From positions 1 through 21,005 of the forward strand of contig JAHWIM010000045.1 of NCBI GenBank assembly GCA_019322535.1: DNA of 21,005 nucleotides. Reading direction: 5' to 3'. The translations under genes and the position numbers were made by a program. Source of the stretch: Candidatus Woesearchaeota archaeon. Lineage in GTDB: Archaea > Nanobdellota > Nanobdellia > Woesearchaeales > WJKL01. The number at the start of each line of letters is the position of its first letter. The first letter of the stretch is position 1. The notes beneath the pieces are model-generated. The model ran no database searches. It was not told the origin of the DNA and was given only the letters and a program-made list of their open reading frames with translations. Below, piece by piece: positions 13,995-21,005 of the stretch.

Positions 13995-16609
13995 TCAATT
14001 ATATTTTTAACAGTGTCATTTTCAGGATCTGAAGTAGATTGATTATAAACAGTTAAATTTTCAGTTGTATAATTTGTTCCATAAGTTGAGTTAAGGATTG
14101 GTGTTCCATGTATTGGTGGTTGGTTTGCTGAAACTATAGTTAAATTATTACTACAAGTTTCATTTCCATCTAATGTTCCATCATTTGGAGTAATGCATGC
14201 TTTCCATATATCTCCAACAGATGTTTCTTGTGAAACAATCAAATCTGTTCTGTTATTATATAATGCTTGGATTTGTTGTGCTGATAAAGCCCTGTTTAAT
14301 ATTAATATTTCATCTATTGAACCGTTGAAATCTTCAGTTCCTATTATAAGATCAAATGTGTTTCTGTTTATATTTTCTGTAAAGTTTGATGATGTTCCTT
14401 TGAGATTTCCATTGATATAAAGCTTTAAGTTTGATTTATCATATGTCATTGAAATATAATTCCAGCCAGCGCTTATAGTTGATTCAACTGCAGCACCTGC
14501 TGTATAGTTTATTGCTTCTGCGTTATATTTAAATCCATCAACACCAGCATCAATGAATGCTTTTACTTTGTTGTTTGTTATTCCAATACCATAAAAATCT
14601 CCTTTGCTGATAATGTTTGAACCAATTTCTCCAGTCCATATTTGAGTATAAGTACTATATTCCTCCCATGCATAATATATCTTATCTCCAACAACCTGCA
14701 TCTGAGGATATCCTTTGTTAACGGCTGATGTTGTTCTCTGTGTTGCACTCCATCCTGTTCCATTTATATTCATCTCACCAGTCCAGATTTGGCTAAAACT
14801 CCAATCAGATTCAGTCCATGTGAAGTGCATCTTATCTCCAACAATTTGCATCTGTGGAAATCGTTTATTATAAGATGTTGTTGTTCTCTGAGTAGCTGTC
14901 CACCCTGTTCCATCTGTATTTATCTCAGCAGTCCATATTTGATAATAACCACCACCGCTATATTCATCCCATGTATAATATATCTTATTCCCAACAACCT
15001 GAAGTTGAGGATTCATTTTATTAAAAAGTGTTGTTGTCCTCTGTGTATCATTCCACCCTGTTCCATTTGTGTACATATCAGCAGTCTCTATCTGATACCT
15101 AGAACCAAATAATTTATGCCATGTATAATATATCTTATCTCCAACAACATGAAGCTGTGGCCTTGTTTTCTGAAAGAGTGATGTTGTCCTCTTTGTTGCA
15201 TTCATTCCTCCTATTCCCATAATATTCATCTCACCAGTCCAGATTTGAAGATAATAACCACTATCTCTCTCTGCCCATGTATAATATATCTTATCTCCTA
15301 CAACCTGCATCTGTGGGTATTCTTTGTTATAACTGCTGAATGTCCTTTTAGTAGGCATCCATCCTGTTCCGTCTGTATTCATATGAGCAGTCCAGATTTG
15401 AGTATAACCTAGACTATCGGTTTCATGCCATACATAATATATTTTATCTCTAACAACTTGAAGCTGTGGTGCTACGCTATCATAACCTGATGTTGTTCTC
15501 TGAGTAGCTGTCCATCCTGTTCCATCTGTATTCATCACAGCTGTCCAGATCTGCTCATTACCAAATATTGCACTATCAATTTCATGCCATACATAATATA
15601 TCTTATCTCCAACAACCTGAAACTGTACAGATTGTTTGTCATAAGATGTTGTTGTTCTACTTGCTGAGGAGAAATTATCACCAACACCATTTACCCATGC
15701 TGAAATAGTAATAGCATCTCTTAAATTAAGACTAGCATCACCACTCATATTAATATAATCGTTAACACCATCAAAATCATAAGCTCCTCTACTGTCATAA
15801 CCACTAGTTGAACTCCATGTTGCACTCGTAACACTTCCATTATTTCCATTAGAAGAATAATCTTTTGTTGATATGTTTTCACTTCCATTATTTCCTTCAA
15901 AAGGCATATTCAATACAGCAATGGATGTTCCGTTTACATACCAATTAATTACATTCTTAACAGTATCATTTTCAGCATCAGATGTTGATTGATTATAAAC
16001 AGTCAAATTCTCATTTGTTGTGTTTGTTCCTAAAGAAGAATTTAAAATAGGTGTTCCTTGTGTAGGTGCAGTATTTCCAGCTGAAGCACCAAATTTTATA
16101 TCAGCCATACCATACATAAGAGTTGTTGATGTGCCTGTTATACCTGAAAGTGTACATCCTGAAGTTGAATAATAAAAACTATGTGTTATGTTAACATTAT
16201 TACATGGGGTGTAAGGCATTGTTTCACCAGTACGGTAATAGCCTCCGCTTCCTTGCAGACATACACCAACATAATAGTCAGTTCCTTTAGTAAGACTAAT
16301 TGGAGTTCCAAGAGGAGTACAAGCCCCCCAACCAGTAGGAGCATTTCCAACAACAGTTGCTGAGCCAAGTTCAGTATATCCTGAGACAGCCCATACTTTA
16401 ACTGTCTTTGTTCCACTAAAATAACCACATAGCTCAGTTACTTGTCCATCTGCATTAGGAGTAAACCTATAACCCATAATATAAGACCAGGTATAAGGAC
16501 CAAAAGGAACTGCAGCGCCCCCACATGTTTGATATTCATAAGCACTAATAGATATACTTAGAAGGAAAAAAACTACAAAAAATAAAAAACACCCTTTTTT
16601 CACACTCAT
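13811..16609 (-). CDS. N-terminal part of giant LamG/beta-propeller surface protein
   Basis: The ATG at 16609 is preferred over 16621: it lies about 27 bases after a TATA box and starts a clean signal peptide (MSVKKGC, then a hydrophobic run to about residue 23). Next come a DUF4082-like beta domain with paired cysteines (about 25-175), an Ig/cadherin-like linker (NTAPTQGTPILNSS), and a LamG domain that is split by seven propeller repeats (about 317-664) and then finished (FYGIGITNNKVKAFIDAG to EILILNRALS). A second Ig-like linker leads to a second LamG, which breaks at about residue 886. After that the frame reads unrelated residues (LKEEALQVLQ) to a stop at 13811. The intended protein is about 1485 residues. 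Confidence 0.78.
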   Translation of the reverse strand: MSVKKGCFLFFVVFFLLSISISAYEYQTCGGAAVPFGPYTWSYIMGYRFTPNADGQVTELCGYFSGTKTVKVWAVSGYTELGSATVVGNAPTGWGACTPLGTPISLTKGTDYYVGVCLQGSGGYYRTGETMPYTPCNNVNITHSFYYSTSGCTLSGITGTSTTLMYGMADIKFGASAGNTAPTQGTPILNSSLGTNTTNENLTVYNQSTSDAENDTVKNVINWYVNGTSIAVLNMPFEGNNGSENISTKDYSSNGNNGSVTSATWSSTSGYDSRGAYDFDGVNDYINMSGDASLNLRDAITISAWVNGVGDNFSSASRTTTSYDKQSVQFQVVGDKIYYVWHEIDSAIFGNEQIWTAVMNTDGTGWTATQRTTSGYDSVAPQLQVVRDKIYYVWHETDSLGYTQIWTAHMNTDGTGWMPTKRTFSSYNKEYPQMQVVGDKIYYTWAERDSGYYLQIWTGEMNIMGIGGMNATKRTTSLFQKTRPQLHVVGDKIYYTWHKLFGSRYQIETADMYTNGTGWNDTQRTTTLFNKMNPQLQVVGNKIYYTWDEYSGGGYYQIWTAEINTDGTGWTATQRTTTSYNKRFPQMQIVGDKMHFTWTESDWSFSQIWTGEMNINGTGWSATQRTTSAVNKGYPQMQVVGDKIYYAWEEYSTYTQIWTGEIGSNIISKGDFYGIGITNNKVKAFIDAGVDGFKYNAEAINYTAGAAVESTISAGWNYISMTYDKSNLKLYINGNLKGTSSNFTENINRNTFDLIIGTEDFNGSIDEILILNRALSAQQIQALYNNRTDLIVSQETSVGDIWKACITPNDGTLDGNETCSNNLTIVSANQPPIHGTPILNSTYGTNYTTENLTVYNQSTSDPENDTVKNIIDWRLFGKSNAVLNMPLKEEALQVLQKIILVMEIMEQFQEQHGTLKEVMMGKELIVLMEMII
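13950..13954 (-). other. frameshift site (one T missing)
   Basis: On the minus strand the sequence here reads CCTTTGAAGG. The internally duplicated copy of the same module near 15900 reads CCTTTTGAAGG within the matching context TTGAATATGCC. Adding back one T joins the two frames into one protein. Confidence 0.8.
14618..15661 (-). repeat. seven tandem coding repeats, beta-propeller blades
   Basis: Seven repeats of about 50 residues (about 150 bases), each with the pattern RTT.YNK.PQ.QVVGDKIYY.W.E followed by QIWTAEMNTDGTGW.ATQ. They occupy residues about 317-664 of the surface protein. Seven equal repeats predict a closed seven-bladed propeller. The repeated asp-box-like turn is NTDGTGW. Confidence 0.85.
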
Positions 16610-16634
16610 GTTTATAAACATTTGACAAGTTTAG

Positions 16635-16642
16635 TATATAAA
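16635..16642 (-). promoter_or_regulatory. TATA box for the surface-protein operon
   Basis: Minus strand TTTATATA lies about 27-33 bases before the ATG at 16609, consistent with a leaderless start of the two-gene surface locus. Confidence 0.5.
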
Positions 16643-16705
16643 TTTTGTGTTCGTGATATGGTATAAGCCTTGAGATGCTTGAATTTTGGGGTTTCAGCCG
16701 AAATC

Positions 16706-16744
16706 TTTATATAGAAATAGTGATTATTACACAGCAAGGGGGTG
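16706..16744 (+). promoter_or_regulatory. TATA box and ribosome binding site for 16752 gene
   Basis: TTTATATA at 16706-16713, then GGGGGTG at 16738-16744, seven bases before the ATG at 16752. The ribosome binding site decides this start over the upstream in-frame ATG at 16686, which lies before the promoter. Confidence 0.65.
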
Positions 16745-16751
16745 TAAATTT

Positions 16752-16913
16752 ATGATAATAGTAAAAGCAAAGATTAAATCTGTTTTAGAAGGGTTTAATG
16801 TTTCAGGAGATTTGGCTCCAGCTCTTAACTCAAAAGTTGAAGAGATGTTAAAGACAGCAATGGAAAGAGCTAAAGCTAATGGAAGAAAAACAGTCATGGC
16901 TAAAGATCTGTAA
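16752..16913 (+). CDS. small histone-fold protein, DUF1931-like
   Basis: 53 residues: IIVKAKIKSVLEG, NVSGDLAPALNSKVEEMLKT and AMERAKANGRKTVMAKDL. The last part (RA.ANGRKTV...DL) is the end of a histone fold, and the whole matches small archaeal DUF1931-type proteins, which have a histone fold and are thought to bind DNA. It is shorter than the true histone at 9674-9892 and lacks a basic tail. It sits 36 bases before DNA polymerase B, possibly in the same transcript. Its role as chromatin protein is an inference from the fold. Confidence 0.75.
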   Translation: MIIVKAKIKSVLEGFNVSGDLAPALNSKVEEMLKTAMERAKANGRKTVMAKDL

Positions 16914-16949
16914 AATCTTTTATTTATTTCAGTACTTTATTCTTAGATA

Positions 16950-19400
16950 ATGGCAGATAAAATACAGTTCTATCCTTTGGATATAACTTATAAAGTTGAA
17001 GAAGAGAAACTAAGGATTTATCTATTTGGCAGAACAACTGATGGAAAACAGGTTTGTGTTGTTGATGAGGAATTTACACCTTATTTTTTTGTCATTCTAA
17101 AAAACCAGGATAATATTGATTTATTTAGAGAAAAGATTGTTAAGATCGAAGTTGAAGAAAAAGAGAGAACAGTAAAAGTTGAGGAAACAGAGGTTGTTGA
17201 TAAAAAACATTTAGGAAATAAGGTTAAAGCTGTTAAGGTTTATGCAAAGATTCCTTCTGATGTTCCTGTTATAAGGTCTGTTATAAAAGAGTGGGAGCTT
17301 ATTAAGTCTATAAATGAATATGACATTCCTTTTGTAAGAAGATATTTGCTTGACAAAAAAATAACTCCTTTAAGTTTGGTTGAGGCAGAAGGAGAATTTA
17401 TTAGGATTGCTGATGTTAAGGTTCCTGTTCTTAAAGCAGAGAAGATAGAACAAGTAAGTTCTAATACTATTAAAAAACCTAAAGTATTGTCTTTTGATAT
17501 AGAGACCTATAATCCTTCAGGAAAAAGATTTGTTCCTGAGCAATACCCTATTATTATGGTTGCTTTTTACGGCGAGGATTACAAGAAGGTTATAACTTGG
17601 AAGAGATTTAAAACAGAAGAGGATTATATTGAATTTGTTGATGGAGAGATTGATTTAATTACAAGATTTAAAGAGGTTATTGAGCATTACAAACCAGATG
17701 TTTTAGTTGGATATTATTCAGATGGTTTTGACTTTCCTTATATAATCACAAGGGCTAAAAAGTATAAGATTAATTTGGATTTGGGTTTAGATCATTCTCT
17801 TATTAAATTTATGAGAGGCAAGACAAAGCAAATACAACTTACTGGAATTGTTCATTTAGATGTTTTTAAATTTGTAAAAAAGATTTTAGGAAGAAGCTTA
17901 GAAACAGACAGCTATAGTCTAGAAGCAGTTGCTTCTGAACTATTAGGAGAAGGAAAAGATGAAGTTGATTTAGATAATTTAACAGAAGCATGGGATAAAG
18001 ATCCTAAACAACTTGCTAAGTTTTGCAAATATAATCTTCAAGATGCAAAGCTTACTTTAAATTTGTTTAAAAAGATTTATCATATCATTGACGAGCTTGT
18101 TAAATTAATTGGTCTGCCTGCTTATGATGTTAACAGAATGGGTTTTTCTCAATTAGTTGAATGGTTTATTATGAAGCAAGTGCAGGAGTTTAACGAGATT
18201 GCCCCTAACAAACCTCATTATGAAGAGATTTCAGAAAGACAAAGACACACTTATACAGGAGCATTTGTTTATGAGCCAAAGCCTGGCTTATACAACAAAG
18301 TTGTTGTTTTTGACTTTAGAAGCCTGTATCCTACTATTATCGCTTCTCATAATATTGGTTTAAGCACTTTAAGTTGTGATTGCTGCAAGGGAAAAGCAAA
18401 AGTTCCTGATGAGCCTTACTGGTTCTGCAAAAACAAAAAAGGGTTTATTCCTTCAATAATTGAAGATTTGATTACCAGAAGAATGAGGGTTAAAGAGATT
18501 ATGAAGAAAAAACAAGACCCTCTTTTAGAGGCCAGAAGTGAAAGCTTGAAATTATTGGCAAATAGCTTTTACGGCTATCTTGGATTTTATGCAGCAAGAT
18601 GGTATTGTCTTGAATGTGCAAAGTCAGTAACTGCTTATGGGAGGCATTACATCCAAAAAGTGATTGATAAGGCAAAAGAAAAAGAATTCAACGTTCTTTA
18701 TGGAGATACAGACAGTGTAATGATGGATTTAGGGAAAAAAACAAAAGAAGATGCTTTTGCATTTGTTGAGCAGATTAATACTTCATTACCTGGTTTAATG
18801 GAATTAGAATTTGAAGGCTTTTATCCTTCTGGAATATTTGTTTCAGCGAAAGAAGGGCCTTATGGTGCTAAGAAAAAATATGCTTTGATTGATGAAGATG
18901 GAAATATAAAGATAAAGGGTTTTGAAACTATAAGAAGAAACTGGAGTTTTATTGCAAAAGAAGTGCAAGAAAAGGTTTTAAATATTATTTTGCGTGAGAG
19001 AGATCCTGAGAAAGCCCTAAAATATGTTAGGGGAGTTATTGATGATTTAAGACAGAAGAGGATTCCTAATGATAAGGTTGTTATCTATACTCAACTACAG
19101 AAAGAGATTTCAGAATATGCTGCTATTGGGCCTCATGTAGCTGTTGCAAGGAAATTAAAAGCAAAAGGAGAAGATGTTGGCCCTGGTTCTATGATTAAAT
19201 TTATTGTTGGTACTGGTACTGGTATAATTAGAGACAGGGCAGAATTAGTTGATGAAGTTGAAAAAGGAGGCTATGATGCTGATTATTACATTGAACATCA
19301 AGTAGTTCCTGCTGTTGAAAGAATATTTAATGTTCTTGGTTATAAGAGAGAGGATTTAACTGCTTCAAAAGAGCAAAGCAAGTTAGGGAAGTTTTTTTAG
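16950..19400 (+). CDS. polB: family B DNA polymerase with 3'-5' exonuclease
   Basis: 816 residues, similar to archaeal replicative PolB (about 775-800). Exonuclease motifs: SFDIETYNP near 180, YYSDGFDFPYI near 255 and YNLQDAKL near 361. Polymerase motifs: A, DFRSLYPTII near 454; B, KLLANSFYG near 533; C, YGDTDSVMM near 584. All catalytic acids are present. The last eight residues QSKLGKFF fit the PIP box (QxxLxxFF) that binds the PCNA clamp. A cysteine group (CDCC, later FC) lies between motifs A and B. No intein is seen, although a homing endonuclease gene is close by. Start: ATG at 16950, with an AT-rich box about 25-30 bases upstream. Confidence 0.96.
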   Translation: MADKIQFYPLDITYKVEEEKLRIYLFGRTTDGKQVCVVDEEFTPYFFVILKNQDNIDLFREKIVKIEVEEKERTVKVEETEVVDKKHLGNKVKAVKVYAKIPSDVPVIRSVIKEWELIKSINEYDIPFVRRYLLDKKITPLSLVEAEGEFIRIADVKVPVLKAEKIEQVSSNTIKKPKVLSFDIETYNPSGKRFVPEQYPIIMVAFYGEDYKKVITWKRFKTEEDYIEFVDGEIDLITRFKEVIEHYKPDVLVGYYSDGFDFPYIITRAKKYKINLDLGLDHSLIKFMRGKTKQIQLTGIVHLDVFKFVKKILGRSLETDSYSLEAVASELLGEGKDEVDLDNLTEAWDKDPKQLAKFCKYNLQDAKLTLNLFKKIYHIIDELVKLIGLPAYDVNRMGFSQLVEWFIMKQVQEFNEIAPNKPHYEEISERQRHTYTGAFVYEPKPGLYNKVVVFDFRSLYPTIIASHNIGLSTLSCDCCKGKAKVPDEPYWFCKNKKGFIPSIIEDLITRRMRVKEIMKKKQDPLLEARSESLKLLANSFYGYLGFYAARWYCLECAKSVTAYGRHYIQKVIDKAKEKEFNVLYGDTDSVMMDLGKKTKEDAFAFVEQINTSLPGLMELEFEGFYPSGIFVSAKEGPYGAKKKYALIDEDGNIKIKGFETIRRNWSFIAKEVQEKVLNIILRERDPEKALKYVRGVIDDLRQKRIPNDKVVIYTQLQKEISEYAAIGPHVAVARKLKAKGEDVGPGSMIKFIVGTGTGIIRDRAELVDEVEKGGYDADYYIEHQVVPAVERIFNVLGYKREDLTASKEQSKLGKFF

Positions 19401-19434
19401 AAAAGTTTTAATACATTAAAATTACTTTTTCTTT

Positions 19435-20178
19435 ATGGAATATGTTTTATTGTTGATATTAATCAGCACAATTGTTGTTAGTTTGATTGCTTTTATTGGA
19501 ATTTTTACTTTAGCTTTGAAAAAACAACTGTTGAAAAAGATATTGATAATTTTAGTTGGTTTTGCTGCAGGAGGTTTGATTGGAGGAGCTTTCCTGCATT
19601 TATTGCCTGAGAGTTTAGAATCAGGCAGTGCTCTTAGTGTATTTACTTCCTTAATACTTGGATTTATTTTATTCTTCTTGATTGAAAGAGTTCTTTTTTG
19701 GAGGCATTGCCATAAAGGAGTATGTAAAGTTCATACATTTACTTATATGAATTTGATTGGAGATGGTGTTCATAATTTTATAGATGGATTAGTTATTGCT
19801 GCTGCTTTTTTGACGAATATTAAATTAGGATGGATAACTACTTTAGCTATTATTTTCCATGAAGTGCCTCAAGAAATAGGTGATTTTGGTGTTCTTGTTT
19901 ATGGTGGTTTTAAACGAATAACTGCTTTGTTTTTTAATTATTTAACTGCTATTTTGGCAGTTGCTGGAGGTATAGTTGGTTACTTCCTTCATTCTTATAT
20001 GGAAGGAATGACTGTTTTTTTACTTGCTTTTGCAGCAGGCGGTTTTATTTACATTGCAAGCAGTGACTTAATTCCTGAATTACATAAAGAAGCTGATTTT
20101 AGAAAATCTATGATGTCATTCATATTTTTTGTTATTGGTGTTTTGTTAATGGCTTTGCTAAAAGTTAGTTTTAGTTAA
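19435..20178 (+). CDS. ZIP family metal transporter
   Basis: 247 residues with about eight membrane segments. The two metal-binding helices are clear: DGVHNFIDGLVIAAAF near residue 113 and IIFHEVPQEIGDFGVL near residue 141, with the His and Glu ligands of the ZIP binuclear centre. A short cytoplasmic loop RHCHKGVCKVH (about 89-101) between early helices carries His and Cys residues, as metal-sensing loops of ZIPs do. It imports Zn2+ or another divalent metal into the cytoplasm. An AT-rich stretch 25-30 bases before the ATG suggests a leaderless transcript. Confidence 0.88.
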   Translation: MEYVLLLILISTIVVSLIAFIGIFTLALKKQLLKKILIILVGFAAGGLIGGAFLHLLPESLESGSALSVFTSLILGFILFFLIERVLFWRHCHKGVCKVHTFTYMNLIGDGVHNFIDGLVIAAAFLTNIKLGWITTLAIIFHEVPQEIGDFGVLVYGGFKRITALFFNYLTAILAVAGGIVGYFLHSYMEGMTVFLLAFAAGGFIYIASSDLIPELHKEADFRKSMMSFIFFVIGVLLMALLKVSFS

Positions 20179-20196
20179 ACTTAAAGTAACCAAAAC

Positions 20197-20205
20197 ATAT
20201 TTATA
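20197..20205 (+). promoter_or_regulatory. TATA box of the thioredoxin/CcdA gene
   Basis: ATTTATATT lies about 25-30 bases before the ATG at 20228. Confidence 0.45.
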
Positions 20206-20227
20206 TTGGTGAAAATTCTTTTTTGAT

Positions 20228-21005
20228 ATGAAGAAGTTAATTTTCTTGATGTTATTTATTGTTCTCAGTAGTCTTGTTTATGCACAAGAAGTTTGTCCAC
20301 CTGAACACAAGCCTGTTGATGTTATTGTTTTTTATGGACAAGGCTGCCCTCATTGTGCAAGTGAAGAAATTTTCTTGGAAGAATTAGAAGAACAACATTC
20401 TGAGTTAAACGTTACAAGATATGAGATTTATTTTGATCAAGAAAATAGGGAATTGTTTAAACAATTTACTGATGCTTTTGGAACAGAGATAAAAGGAGTT
20501 CCTACAACTTTTGTTGACAGGAAAATATTTGTTGGATTTACTGATAAGATTGGAGAGTCTATTGAAAGTGAAATAATGAGGTGTATGGAAGAAGGATGTG
20601 TTTCTCCTTTAGATGTTGTAAAAGGAGAAGTGAGCATTATAGAAGATGATAAGTCTCCTGCAGGGATATTTGATATAAAACAATTAACACTGCCTGCTGT
20701 TATTGGAGCAGCTGCTGTTGATGCAATTAATCCTTGTGCATTTGCTGTTTTAATTATATTATTAGCAACAATATTAGCTGCAAAACAAAAGAAAAAAGTT
20801 TTATGGGCTGGTTTAGCTTTTACAACTTCAATATATATTAGTTATTTTTTCATGGGCTTAGGTTTATTTAGTGTAATAAGAGTAGCTGGATTAACTTCTT
20901 TGTTTTATACAGTTGTTGCTATTTTAGCTATATTTGTTGGTTTGTTTAATCTGAAAGATTATTTATGGTATGGAAAATGGTTTACTATGGAAGTTCCTCA
21001 ATCAT
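20228..21005 (+). CDS. thioredoxin-like domain fused to CcdA/DsbD-type membrane domain (partial)
   Basis: Open to the right edge (259 codons seen). A signal peptide (MKKLIFLMLFIVLSSLVYA) is followed by a thioredoxin-fold domain with the active site CPHC at residues 40-43 and the cis-proline loop GVPTTF near residue 92. A short linker then leads into membrane helices with AVDAINPCAFAVLIILLATILA, the conserved start of CcdA/DsbD electron-transfer proteins (cysteine after Pro). The fusion suggests that the membrane part passes electrons from the cytoplasm to the outer thioredoxin domain, keeping secreted proteins reduced or isomerised. The rest of the membrane domain and its second cysteine lie outside the window. 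Confidence 0.85.
   Translation, partial: MKKLIFLMLFIVLSSLVYAQEVCPPEHKPVDVIVFYGQGCPHCASEEIFLEELEEQHSELNVTRYEIYFDQENRELFKQFTDAFGTEIKGVPTTFVDRKIFVGFTDKIGESIESEIMRCMEEGCVSPLDVVKGEVSIIEDDKSPAGIFDIKQLTLPAVIGAAAVDAINPCAFAVLIILLATILAAKQKKKVLWAGLAFTTSIYISYFFMGLGLFSVIRVAGLTSLFYTVVAILAIFVGLFNLKDYLWYGKWFTMEVPQS

Noticed and set aside
14618..15661. CRISPR array or satellite repeat
   Set aside because: The 150-base periodicity is in codons: repeats are degenerate at DNA level and conserved as protein blades in one open frame.
16950..19400. intein in DNA polymerase B
   Set aside because: A homing endonuclease gene nearby made this worth checking, but motifs A, B and C are contiguous and the length is normal.

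Overview
The window looks like the genome of a small-celled DPANN archaeon (Woesearchaeota/Pacearchaeota-like). Archaeal markers are an archaeal-type glutamyl-tRNA synthetase, a histone, a second histone-fold protein, a family B DNA polymerase with a C-terminal PCNA-binding motif, and a tRNA whose intron is framed by a bulge-helix-bulge. The DNA is AT-rich. Many genes have a TATA-like box about 25-30 bases before the start codon, as in leaderless transcripts, while genes inside operons or with longer leaders carry GGTG/GGGGTG-type ribosome binding sites. Several genes are of bacterial type (rsmI, queA, queH), which fits a DPANN genome shaped by transfer. The phylum is an inference.

Layout. 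Positions 1-860: a partial zinc-ribbon gene diverges from rsmI. Positions 884-1802: a long structured RNA lies directly upstream of two small membrane-protein genes (DUF5652-like, DUF4013-like). Positions 1838-5298: queA, an unknown membrane protein, a divergent PRPP-synthetase-like gene, a tiny charged protein, and queH on the minus strand. QueA and QueH catalyse the last two steps of queuosine synthesis, which is not expected in archaea. Positions 5375-7239: an RNA-rich segment with tRNA-Ser(CGA) carrying an 85-base intron inside the T-loop, a sugar-phosphate isomerase-like gene, a free-standing LAGLIDADG endonuclease gene, and a second interrupted tRNA gene whose anticodon arm I could not reconstruct. 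The endonuclease gene runs into that tRNA gene from the opposite strand. Positions 7285-9079 (minus): tRNA-Ala, rdgB, a glycerophosphodiesterase and a HIT hydrolase, tightly packed. Positions 9080-9286: an intergenic region with two hairpins and a repeated GTATAC element before a possible winged-helix gene.

Positions 9674-11671: histone and gltX. Positions 11672-16609 (minus): a cell-surface locus, with one very large secreted, C-terminally anchored LamG protein containing a seven-repeat beta-propeller inserted inside a LamG domain. The gene is broken in this sequence by a one-base deletion relative to its own internal duplicate. A small membrane-anchored protein follows it. Positions 16752-21005: a second histone-fold protein, DNA polymerase B, a ZIP metal transporter, and the start of a thioredoxin/CcdA fusion that runs off the window.

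The most interesting signals are the two unusual tRNA genes with the neighbouring homing endonuclease, the structured RNA at 884-1005, the queuosine genes in an archaeon, and the nested, frameshifted surface protein.
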